A DNA stretch of 64,000 nt from UBA4742 sp037138595 (GTDB taxonomy: Bacteria > Actinomycetota > Acidimicrobiia > Acidimicrobiales > Acidimicrobilacustridaceae), in the NCBI GenBank assembly GCA_037138595.1, contig JBAXIB010000013.1, forward strand, positions 22,672 through 86,671, read 5' to 3'. Each line of letters opens with the position of its first letter. The stretch's first letter is position 1. A program made the position numbers and the translations under genes. Shown here in pieces: positions 8,314-15,273 of this stretch. The notes under the pieces are model-generated. The model searched no databases. It was not told the DNA's origin and saw only the letters and a list, made by a program, of their open reading frames with translations.

Positions 8314-9896
8314 CCGACACTCCCTTCGGCGACCAAACGTTCAAGCATGAGGTCGGGTTGTTCTTGTTCAAGGCGTTGCACCCAGTATTGACTCTCAAAC
8401 AGGGCTAGGAGGGTTCCATCTGCGCGACTCATCACCCGTGCGCCGCGCATGCCGCGCAGTGCTTCGGCTCCCGCGGCGTTGGTTCGTCGCGCAAGTTTGT
8501 AAGCCGTCGGACTGAGTTCTACCGGTGCACCGAATTCGTTTTCGAGGCGGTGAACCGCGACTTCGAACTGCATTGGACCCACTGCGGCCAAAACCGGCGC
8601 CTGATCACCAAGTTCGGCATCGCGCAGAACTTGCACGACACCTTCTTCGTCGAGCTGGGCGATGCCGCGGCGAAATTGTTTGAACCGACCGGTGTCACGG
8701 ACCCGAATGACGCTGAAGTACTCGGGGGCAAAGCTTGGAATCGCCGGAAAAGAAACCGGCGGATCGAGATACAGCGTGTCGCCGACTTTGACGTCGGTCG
8801 CGTTGACCAGGCCGACGACATCGCCTGGGAACGCTTCGTCGATCGTTTCACGTTCTTGACCAAAAACTTGGTGAGCGTATTTCGTCGCGAATGGTTTTCC
8901 GGTGGCCGCGTGGGTCACGACCATGCCGCGCTCGAAACGGCCGGAGCACACCCGCAGGAACGCAATCCGGTCGCGATGCGAAGGGTCCATATTGGCTTGG
9001 ACCTTAAAGACAAACCCCGAGAACGGATCGCCTATTGGACGGGGAGTGCCATCGGCATCAAGGCGCGGACTTGGTGACGGGACAAGGTCGATGACGGCAT
9101 CGAGCAACTTGCGTACGCCGAAATTCGTGAGCGCCGATCCGAAAAAGACCGGCGTTTCTTCCGCAGCGAGAAAGGCCTTGTGGTCGAGACTGGCCACGGT
9201 CCCGTCGAGCAAGTCGAGCATGGCCGCCGCTTCGACCCATGCGGCGCCTTCTTCTTCCGCGGCGCGGGCAACGTCAACGAGTTCTTCTGGGGCTTCGGTC
9301 GCACCGCGGGCCACCCGAGTGAATCGGGTGAACTCGCCGGTTCGGCGATCGACAACCCCGCGGAAGTCGCCGGCGATTCCGACCGGCCACGTCACCGGAA
9401 TGGGTTCGAGGTCAAGCGTGGTCGACAATTCGTCGAGCAACTCGAGAGGTTCGAGGCCAGGGCGATCCCACTTGTTGATGAAACTCATCAACGGGAGGCC
9501 GCGTTGGCGACAAACGTCAAACAATTTGAGGGTCTGTGGCTCAATGCCTTTCGCTGCGTCGAGCACCATGATTGCCGCGTCGGCGGCGGCAAGCACCCGG
9601 TAGGTGTCCTCGGAAAAGTCGCGGTGACCAGGGGTGTCGAGCAGGTTGACGACATGGTTGCGATAGGGGAACTGTAAAACGGTTGACGTGATCGAGATGC
9701 CCCGCTGTTGTTCGAGCGCCATCCAGTCCGAAGTTGCCGATCGTCGGCCGCTCCTGGCTTTAACCGCACCTGCTTCGCTCGATAGCGCGCCGCCATAGAG
9801 CAGGAACTTTTCGGTGAGGGTGGTCTTTCCCGCATCGGGATGGCTGATGATGGCGAAGGTTCGCCGTTTATTGGCCTCGGTCCCAGGATCACTCAC
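8310..9896 (-). CDS. prfC: Peptide chain release factor 3 (RF3 GTPase)
   Basis: A 528-residue translational GTPase of normal RF3 length. The P-loop SHPDAGKTT, switch region RRSATSDWMALEQQRGISITST, G3 DTPGH, and G4 NKWD are all visible. The long insert, and the C-terminal RF3 domain with LARRTNAAGAEALRG, separate it from EF-G. RF3 recycles RF1/RF2 after peptide release. The start is GTG at 9896; TACGAT lies 6 bases upstream, so a leaderless mRNA is likely and no ribosome binding site is seen. Its stop overlaps the start of the beta-propeller gene. Confidence 0.93.
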   Translation of the reverse strand: MSDPGTEANKRRTFAIISHPDAGKTTLTEKFLLYGGALSSEAGAVKARSGRRSATSDWMALEQQRGISITSTVLQFPYRNHVVNLLDTPGHRDFSEDTYRVLAAADAAIMVLDAAKGIEPQTLKLFDVCRQRGLPLMSFINKWDRPGLEPLELLDELSTTLDLEPIPVTWPVGIAGDFRGVVDRRTGEFTRFTRVARGATEAPEELVDVARAAEEEGAAWVEAAAMLDLLDGTVASLDHKAFLAAEETPVFFGSALTNFGVRKLLDAVIDLVPSPSPRLDADGTPRPIGDPFSGFVFKVQANMDPSHRDRIAFLRVCSGRFERGMVVTHAATGKPFATKYAHQVFGQERETIDEAFPGDVVGLVNATDVKVGDTLYLDPPVSFPAIPSFAPEYFSVIRVRDTGRFKQFRRGIAQLDEEGVVQVLRDAELGDQAPVLAAVGPMQFEVAVHRLENEFGAPVELSPTAYKLARRTNAAGAEALRGMRGARVMSRADGTLLALFESQYWVQRLEQEQPDLMLERLVAEGSVG

Positions 9897-9902
9897 TCAG
9901 TG

Positions 9903-9908
9903 ATCGTA
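9903..9908 (-). promoter_or_regulatory. -10 box for leaderless prfC
   Basis: Minus-strand TACGAT ends 6 bases before the GTG start of prfC, the distance expected if transcription begins at the start codon. Confidence 0.5.
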
Positions 9909-9914
9909 CCGGTC

Positions 9915-9958
9915 GTTGGGCAACGCCCTTGGCCAGGTTGGGCAACGCCCTTGGACAG
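9915..9958. repeat. 22-base tandem repeat, two copies
   Basis: Two copies, differing at one base, of a 22-base unit beginning GTTGGGCAACGCCCTTGG lie between prfC and the serine hydrolase. Each copy contains a short GGGC-AAC-GCCC hairpin. The unit length is not a multiple of 3, consistent with a non-coding location. Confidence 0.8.
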
Positions 9959-9964
9959 GTTGAG

Positions 9965-11116
9965 TCAGATCGAGTCGTACACCGCGCTCATCAGCGACGC
10001 GCTTCGCGTGTCGCCAGCCATGCCAATGTCCATGCGGTTCATGACATAGCCAAATCCGATCTCGGCATCGGGATCGGCCCAGCCCATTGACCCGCCCGCG
10101 CCGTAATGCCCGAAACTCCTGGGTCGATTGGTGATGATGGATGAAGGCACCATGAATCCAAGGCCGAATTGAACATCCATGTCCATCAGCACGATGTTGG
10201 GACCGCTGGTCAGTTGGGTACTGGCTTGCTTGACCTGATCTGGCCCAAGAATGCGGATGCCGTCAACTTCGCCGACCATTGACGCGTACATGCGGGCAAT
10301 CGATCGGGCATCGGCGATGCCGTTCGCCGCGGGGATCTCCGCGGCCCGCACGGCTCGACTGTTAAACACGGTGACGTCGCTGAACGCTCCGCCCGGGGCA
10401 CTTAGCGCTTTGCCGAGATTGGTCTCGGGTCCGGTGAACTGTTCCATCATGGCCTTGACCGCTTCATCGGTCGGGGCTTCGATCACGATGAGCGGCACGA
10501 CCCGATGGTCATGTGCTTCGGGCAGACCGATATACCAGTGAAGGCCCAACGGTGCGGAAACCTCATCGTGAAAGAAGGTGCCGAGGCTCTTTCCACTTAT
10601 GCGCTTTACGACTTCGCCGACGAGCCACCCGTAGGTGACTGCGTGGTAACCCTGCGCGGAGCCGGGCTCCCATTTAGGCGATTCGGCGGCTAGGCGTTCG
10701 ACAACTGGATCCCATGCGAGCGCATCTTCGAAACTCATGGAGCCATCAATCCACGCCAGGCCAGATTGGTGCGACAACAGATAGCTCACTGGAATGTCTT
10801 GTTTGCCGGCGGCGCCGAATTCGGGCCAGTACTTCGCGACCGGCGCGTTGACGTCGAGTTCACCGCGTTCGGCCAGCAGATTCGCACACAGTGCTGTCGC
10901 GCCTTTGGTGGTTGAAAAAACGAGGATCATCGAGTTCTCTTGCCACAACGCGCCCGTTTCGGGGTCGGCTACGCCACCCCAGAGGTCAACCACTTTGACC
11001 CCTCGGTGGTAGGCAGAAAAGGCTGCCCCTACCTCGCTGCCATTGGCGAAGTTCGCGGCAAATGCATCGCGAACGTTTTCGAATCCAGGGGCGGTATAAC
11101 CGTCGATGTGGGTCAT
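9965..11116 (-). CDS. Beta-lactamase-fold serine hydrolase (esterase/EstB type)
   Basis: A 383-residue member of the beta-lactamase class C-like family. The nucleophile motif S-x-x-K appears as STTK (Ser78 to Lys81) within LVFSTTKGATALCANLL, followed by the family's ELDVNAPVAKYWPEF and SYLLSHQSGLAW. A Tyr motif lies near YHAVTYGWLVGE and a C-terminal GHYGAGGSMGWADP. There is no signal peptide, so it is probably a cytoplasmic esterase or peptidase rather than a secreted beta-lactamase. A TACCCT box (11124-11129) lies 7 bases before the ATG, so the transcript is probably leaderless. A candidate -35 (GTGACC) falls inside the first unit of the 13-base repeat upstream. Confidence 0.82.
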   Translation of the reverse strand: MTHIDGYTAPGFENVRDAFAANFANGSEVGAAFSAYHRGVKVVDLWGGVADPETGALWQENSMILVFSTTKGATALCANLLAERGELDVNAPVAKYWPEFGAAGKQDIPVSYLLSHQSGLAWIDGSMSFEDALAWDPVVERLAAESPKWEPGSAQGYHAVTYGWLVGEVVKRISGKSLGTFFHDEVSAPLGLHWYIGLPEAHDHRVVPLIVIEAPTDEAVKAMMEQFTGPETNLGKALSAPGGAFSDVTVFNSRAVRAAEIPAANGIADARSIARMYASMVGEVDGIRILGPDQVKQASTQLTSGPNIVLMDMDVQFGLGFMVPSSIITNRPRSFGHYGAGGSMGWADPDAEIGFGYVMNRMDIGMAGDTRSASLMSAVYDSI

Positions 11117-11139
11117 GGGGACGAGGGTATCGGGTCTGC

Positions 11140-11204
11140 GAGATCAGGTCACGAGATCAGGTCACGAGATCAGGTGATGAGATCAGGTGATGAGATCAGG
11201 TCAG
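11140..11204. repeat. 13-base tandem repeat, five copies
   Basis: Five contiguous 13-base units: GAGATCAGGTCAC twice, GAGATCAGGTGAT twice, then GAGATCAGGTCAG. The array lies between the serine hydrolase start and the Fur-family stop; its last unit holds the regulator's stop codon (11196-11198). The first unit carries the only -35-like hexamer for the serine hydrolase. Confidence 0.9.
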
Positions 11205-11702
11205 GCGGTCGTGGGTATTGCCCGGATCAGTTTCGAACGAATCGGAATTTGGCGACTTACAGGAAACACAGCGCGCACACCTGCCAACCAAGTCCAACCG
11301 ATGGTGTTGGGTCTCAAACCCCGTTTGGTTACTCACTTGAGCAAATGCGTCGTCCATCGAGGCTTCGAGGTGAGGTTCGATGGTGAAATCGGCCACGGCG
11401 CCACAAGTGGTGCAGATCAGGTGATGGTGGTGTTCGGTGAGGTCTTGGGCCAACTCGAACCGGGTGAATTCATCGGTCGCGACAACGCGATGCACAACGC
11501 CGGAGTCTTCGAGCACCGAGAGGTTTCGATAGACCGAACTTTGCGCAAGGTCGCTTCGCAGTTCGAGTACTTCGGCAATGGTGACCGGATGATCAGTGGT
11601 GTCGAGTAAGCCGACGAGGGCGCGACGGTTCGAGGTGTATCGCTGCCCATCGACGCGCAGTCGTTGGGCCGCAGTGCTGTGCAGATCATGGTCATTTGCC
11701 AT
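11196..11702 (-). CDS. Fur-family metal-responsive repressor
   Basis: A 168-residue Fur/Zur-type regulator. The winged helix spans about residues 15-85 with SDLAQSSVYRNLSVLEDSGVV, and the dimerisation domain begins with HHHHLICTTCG (His91-94, Cys97, Cys100). A second cysteine set, CARCVSC (Cys142, Cys145, Cys148), completes the structural zinc site expected in the family. The metal sensed (Fe, Zn or Mn) is not decidable by eye. The longer in-frame extension upstream was rejected because it lacks family similarity. TACAGT at 11709-11714 lies 6 bases before this ATG, and a Fur-like direct repeat overlaps the presumed -35 position, suggesting autoregulation. The C-terminus ends in a variable tail running into a tandem repeat. 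Confidence 0.9.
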   Translation of the reverse strand: MANDHDLHSTAAQRLRVDGQRYTSNRRALVGLLDTTDHPVTIAEVLELRSDLAQSSVYRNLSVLEDSGVVHRVVATDEFTRFELAQDLTEHHHHLICTTCGAVADFTIEPHLEASMDDAFAQVSNQTGFETQHHRLDLVGRCARCVSCKSPNSDSFETDPGNTHDRLT

Positions 11703-11708
11703 CTCGCT

Positions 11709-11740
11709 ACTGTAATCACAAAATGAGAATGAATGAGAAT
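11709..11740 (-). promoter_or_regulatory. Fur-family gene promoter with overlapping Fur-like box
   Basis: Minus-strand -10 TACAGT (11714-11709) sits 6 bases from the ATG. Upstream lies a direct repeat of AATGAGAAT (11722-11730 and 11732-11740) resembling tandem GATAAT/GAGAAT half-sites of Fur boxes. The repeat covers the -35 position, so binding there should repress. Confidence 0.5.
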
Positions 11741-11782
11741 CGGGGCCTCGACGAGTTGGCCCGAAACGTGCTGCAAAAAAGA

Positions 11783-11796
11783 TGGTGCTAGCACCA
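11783..11796. promoter_or_regulatory. Perfect 14-base palindrome between the Fur-type gene and the Asp-rich gene
   Basis: TGGTGCTAGCACCA is self-complementary and lies midway in the divergent intergenic region, 77 bases before the Asp-rich gene. It looks like an operator for an unidentified dimeric regulator, or it may cooperate with the Fur-like box. Confidence 0.35.
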
Positions 11797-11872
11797 ATGA
11801 CCAATTGAGTCTTTGACCCCAATAGGCCGAAGATCTTGATTAACCCCCCCCCACTGATCGAGGAGAATCGAA

Positions 11873-12373
11873 ATGCCGAAAAAAATGTACGTTCTGATCG
11901 CCGGTGTCCTAGCAATTCCATTGCTTGGCGGCGTCACCTATGCCGCGTCGCATGCAGTCAGCGCTGACCCTGAGCCGGAGGTGGTCATCCCCGAGACATC
12001 GACAACCGTTGACAACAACTCCACTGACTCGACTGCACCGGGTGAGAACATTCTCGACCTGACCGACACCACCGTTGACACCACCGTTGACACGTCCACC
12101 ACGATTGTCGATGACAACAGCGTTGATGGTCCTGGTCACGATGTTGGTGACGACAATGGCGTTGATGGTCCTGGTCACGATGTTGGTGACGACAATGGCG
12201 TTGATGGTCCTGGTCACGATGTTGGTGACGACAATGGCGTTGATGGTTCTAGTGACGATGCCACCGATGACGACGAGTCAACCTCAACAACGGTTTCGCC
12301 GTCGACGACAACTCCTCCCGTTACGGTTGCAGTGACCGGTAGCGGAAAAGGTCGCGGCGGACGCGACGGCTGA
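11873..12373 (+). CDS. Secreted or membrane-tethered Asp-rich repeat protein
   Basis: A 166-residue protein I do not recognise. A signal peptide or signal anchor covers about residues 1-30 (KKMYVLIAGVLAIPLLGGVTYAAS). The rest is low complexity: Thr/Asp-rich, then about 3.5 copies of a 13-residue repeat containing DDNGVDGPGHDVG, then a Ser/Thr stretch and a basic glycine tail GKGRGGRDG. The Asp/Asn pattern resembles loose calcium-binding DxNxDG loops, and each unit has one His, so metal binding outside the membrane is a reasonable inference. The ribosome binding site GAGGAG precedes the ATG. It is divergent from a Fur-family gene. Confidence 0.75.
   Translation: MPKKMYVLIAGVLAIPLLGGVTYAASHAVSADPEPEVVIPETSTTVDNNSTDSTAPGENILDLTDTTVDTTVDTSTTIVDDNSVDGPGHDVGDDNGVDGPGHDVGDDNGVDGPGHDVGDDNGVDGSSDDATDDDESTSTTVSPSTTTPPVTVAVTGSGKGRGGRDG
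12122..12250 (+). repeat. 39-base in-frame tandem repeat
   Basis: Three exact 39-base units (12122-12160, 12161-12199, 12200-12238) and a partial fourth lie inside the Asp-rich gene. Exact identity at third codon positions points to recent copy-number change. There are no spacers, so this is not a CRISPR array. Confidence 0.92.
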
Positions 12374-12429
12374 ATGGCGAGTCGCTCTAAAACGACTCAG
12401 TCGGTCACTATGAGCGTGTAAATCAAAAC

Positions 12430-12462
12430 GTGGTGCCCGAGTCGATGCGGCTCGGGCACTAC
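12430..12462. terminator. Bidirectional hairpin between convergent genes
   Basis: GTGCCCGAG (12433-12441) pairs perfectly with CTCGGGCAC (12451-12459), and the stem extends by about three more pairs. It lies between the Asp-rich gene and the convergent response regulator. Confidence 0.6.
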
Positions 12463-12481
12463 CGCGTTACGAACCACCGCG

Positions 12482-13108
12482 TTACGAATCGTCGAGTGAC
12501 TGGTGCTCTCTGGCCCACAACGCGGCCTGAGTTCGGTCGGTAACGCCAAGAACTTGAAACACGTTGGTGAGATGTGCCTTGACCGTGCGTTCAGTTATGC
12601 CGAGCGAACGGGCGATCGCCTTGTTGGGAAGCCCCTTCGCGACCAGCGCAAGTACCTCTTGTTCGCGGTCGCTGAGGGCTCGAGTTTCGCGCCCGGCTCG
12701 TCGGTGATCAAGCAGCACCCGAGCCGCTTTCGGGTCCAGGGGCGAACCGCCAGCCGACGCGGCAGTGAGTGCAGCGATGATCTCATCAGGTGGTGTGTCT
12801 TTCAGGATGTAACCAGTCGCACCAGCATCAAGTGCATCAATGATGATTTGTTGATCAGCAAATGAGGTCAGCACGACGATCTTTTGCTTGGGGGCGGCGG
12901 CGATGATCCGTCGAGTGGCTTCGATCCCGCCGATTCCGGGCATTGACAAGTCCATCAAGATGACGTCTAGCTCCAGATCGCGAGCCATCTCAACGGCCTG
13001 CTCGCCGTTTGACGCTGTGCCAACGATTTCGAACGCGGCACTAGTGAGCAGTTGTTCAAGCCCTTGGCGCACGATGGCGTGATCATCGACAATAAGAATC
13101 CGAATCAT
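12482..13108 (-). CDS. NarL/FixJ-type response regulator
   Basis: A 208-residue regulator with an N-terminal receiver domain and a C-terminal LuxR helix-turn-helix. The acidic pair IVDDH, phosphoacceptor Asp53 in ILMDLSMPG, Thr in VLTSF, and Lys in YILKDTP are all present. The LuxR domain carries LSDREQEVLALVAKGLPNKAIARSLGITERTVKAHLTNVFQVLGV. It overlaps the histidine kinase gene by 4 bases and is its partner. Target genes are unknown. Confidence 0.93.
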   Translation of the reverse strand: MIRILIVDDHAIVRQGLEQLLTSAAFEIVGTASNGEQAVEMARDLELDVILMDLSMPGIGGIEATRRIIAAAPKQKIVVLTSFADQQIIIDALDAGATGYILKDTPPDEIIAALTAASAGGSPLDPKAARVLLDHRRAGRETRALSDREQEVLALVAKGLPNKAIARSLGITERTVKAHLTNVFQVLGVTDRTQAALWAREHQSLDDS

Positions 13109-14463
13109 GGGCGCGGTACCTCGAGGCGCAAGATAGTGCCACCGTTAGGCCCAGGCTCAACCCTGAGCAACCCGCCTGCATCACGGACAAGACCGTCCAA
13201 GCCGCGTAAACCAAAGTGTCCATCGGCAAGACGCGCGTCGGCGACTGATTGGTCGAACCCGACGCCATCATCGACGATTGTGAGCCACGCCCGCTCGGCA
13301 TCTGACGCGACGACCACATCGACCCGTGTCGCTACCGCGTGTTGGACGACGTTTCGCAACCCTTCGCGCGTTGCTCGATAGAGCAATGTTGTCGTGTCAG
13401 TTGGAAGGTCGTCGCTGAGACCAGATGCATCGAGCGTCGGGGCAAGCCCGTCGGATGCGACGCCGTTGACAAGATCGTGCAATGCATGCCCGAGACCGCG
13501 ATCGTCGAGATCGGGTGGATAAATATCGATGAGCAGCGAACGCAGATCGGTAATGGTCGATCGAATGGAATTTGCGGCTTGGTCAAGCAACGTCCTCGCT
13601 TCGGGCGAAACTTCGACGCCGCGTGCTGCTCCCGCCAATGCAAAACTCACGCCGGCGAGATCTTGCACGACACCGTCATGAAGATCGCTGGCGATCCGTC
13701 GTCGCTCGATATCAGATGATTCAAGGGCTCGACGCAGGAGGTCTTCTCGCTCGGCCTGACGCTGGCGAAGTTGGCGAGCCAATGACCATGCCAACGGGAT
13801 CTGGAGCAATTCGAGAACGATGAGCGCTCCAATCATGATCGGCGCAAAGCTGCGCCAAATGTGCCGGCCGGAATCGGACACTCCGTCGTACAGAAAATAG
13901 GCTTCGAACAGCAATCGTTGACCGCTTGGGGTGCGAATCGGCATATACACCTGCAACAACTTGCCGTATCCGAGTTCGTATTGATTTTCCTCTTTAGTGA
14001 GATCGCTCACACCGGCTTGAGCGAGTCCGTCGTTAATCGCAGCAAGGTCGTCGTCTCCGAGCGCGAAGGTTCTTCCGACAAGGCGAGGCTCATCGGAATA
14101 CACGATGGTTCCGTCGGTATTCCAAATTTTCACCCGCACCAGCGAACTATCGATCACACTGTTTTTCACAATGTCGGCGATGGGCGCGACCGCAGCGGGA
14201 TCGCCGGTAGCAAGCGAGTCGATGACCGCGGGCTCAACTAGGGCTTGGGCCTTTATCTCAGTGACTGTGCGAGCGTTAATGATCGCCTCGCGCTCGCCGA
14301 TGCGACGGCTGGCGCTCGCTACGGCGACCGCGACAATGATGAGCACCAAAAAGCCGCTGAGAGCAAATTGCAGAACCGGGCGGGCGACGATCCATCGGTC
14401 ACTTGAGGTGCCAGGCTTTCGATTGGAGTTGTCGGTGCTACCGCTTCGCATGGCTCTCGCCAT
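13105..14463 (-). CDS. NarL-class sensor histidine kinase (HisKA_3)
   Basis: A 452-residue kinase. A first membrane span lies at about residues 32-50, an extracytoplasmic sensor of about 150 residues follows, and a second span lies at about residues 204-222. A coiled linker leads to the dimerisation motif DIERRRIASDLHDGVVQDLAG with His262 as phosphoacceptor. The ATP-binding domain follows, with a glycine box DDGVGFD and GHFGLRGL. The sensor domain has no motif I can name, so the signal is unknown. It is translated with the response regulator downstream (4-base overlap). Confidence 0.92.
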   Translation of the reverse strand: MARAMRSGSTDNSNRKPGTSSDRWIVARPVLQFALSGFLVLIIVAVAVASASRRIGEREAIINARTVTEIKAQALVEPAVIDSLATGDPAAVAPIADIVKNSVIDSSLVRVKIWNTDGTIVYSDEPRLVGRTFALGDDDLAAINDGLAQAGVSDLTKEENQYELGYGKLLQVYMPIRTPSGQRLLFEAYFLYDGVSDSGRHIWRSFAPIMIGALIVLELLQIPLAWSLARQLRQRQAEREDLLRRALESSDIERRRIASDLHDGVVQDLAGVSFALAGAARGVEVSPEARTLLDQAANSIRSTITDLRSLLIDIYPPDLDDRGLGHALHDLVNGVASDGLAPTLDASGLSDDLPTDTTTLLYRATREGLRNVVQHAVATRVDVVVASDAERAWLTIVDDGVGFDQSVADARLADGHFGLRGLDGLVRDAGGLLRVEPGPNGGTILRLEVPRP

Positions 14464-14478
14464 CTGATGCTTGTTGAA

Positions 14479-15219
14479 TCACGATGGCTGGCTGAGCGCG
14501 GCTTCGATTCCGTTCAATCCCACCATGAATGCGTCGCGGCCAGCTTCATCAAGCGTGGCGTAAGCATCGCGTGCGAGTCGTTCAGTCAGTGCTTCAGCGA
14601 CGACTAACGCTGCACGGTCTGCATCGGTGATGGCGTCAAATTGGGAAGCATCCCAACCGAACATGGCCAAGTCGTCGGGACGCTGAATCGCATTGGCAAT
14701 TGATGCCGAAATCCCCGAAACCCGCAACGCGATCAAATGAGCGCTTCCGCGAAACTCACGCAAGAGCGCGAGTAACTGCATGGCACGGGCTGGGGCATCA
14801 TCGGCGAACGGTTCGCATGCCGCGGCCGAGTACAACGCCAGTCCGGTGGGGTCAGCGGCGGTATTGACCGCATCGGCCGCTTCGCAAAATGCTTCGAGAC
14901 CGTCGACATTAGCGAGACGCGACCGGCCAAAGTCAGCAGCGCATTCGACATAAGCCCGACCAGCGACGCGCGGCGCAACAATGTTGGAACCCGCGGTCCA
15001 CATGGTGTCGATGAGCGTCGGCTCAAAATAGCCAAATGCGCTGGTAACCACGTTGGATTCGACGTCCCCGAGCACGCCACCACGGCCCATGAAATAAAAA
15101 CTGAGACCATCAAGGCCCAGCGTTTCACCTCGGGCGAAGGTTTCAGGAGCGAAGTAATAGGACCAGCCGAGGTCACGGACCTTTGGGCAGGCGATGGCAA
15201 CGAGTTCGTCAGTGTTCAT
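14479..15219 (-). CDS. SCO6745-family protein of unknown function
   Basis: A 246-residue, Ala-rich, mostly helical protein without signal peptide or membrane span. The N-terminal YYFAPETFARGETLGLDGLSFYFMGRGGVLGD and the later AFGYFEP, RVAGRAYVECA, LREFRGSAHLIAL and FGWDASQF segments look like the actinobacterial SCO6745 family, whose biochemical role is not known. The start is supported by a TAGGAT -10 box 6 bases upstream (15226-15231), suggesting a leaderless mRNA. It is divergent from the GH3 gene and upstream of the histidine kinase on the same strand. Confidence 0.7.
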   Translation of the reverse strand: MNTDELVAIACPKVRDLGWSYYFAPETFARGETLGLDGLSFYFMGRGGVLGDVESNVVTSAFGYFEPTLIDTMWTAGSNIVAPRVAGRAYVECAADFGRSRLANVDGLEAFCEAADAVNTAADPTGLALYSAAACEPFADDAPARAMQLLALLREFRGSAHLIALRVSGISASIANAIQRPDDLAMFGWDASQFDAITDADRAALVVAEALTERLARDAYATLDEAGRDAFMVGLNGIEAALSQPS

Positions 15220-15225
15220 GAGACC

Positions 15226-15267
15226 ATCCTAGAGAAGGCAACTCGTGCGCACTGAAAAAGTTAGGTT
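15226..15267. promoter_or_regulatory. Divergent leaderless promoters for the SCO6745-family gene and the GH3 gene
   Basis: On the minus strand TAGGAT (15231-15226) ends 6 bases before the ATG at 15219. On the plus strand TAGGTT (15262-15267) ends 6 bases before the ATG at 15274. Neither start codon has a purine-rich ribosome binding site. Confidence 0.55.
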
Positions 15268-15273
15268 AAGCAG

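Noticed and set aside
12122..12250. Possible CRISPR-like array
   Set aside because: The units are contiguous with no unique spacers and code in frame for a repeat protein; no cas gene is present.
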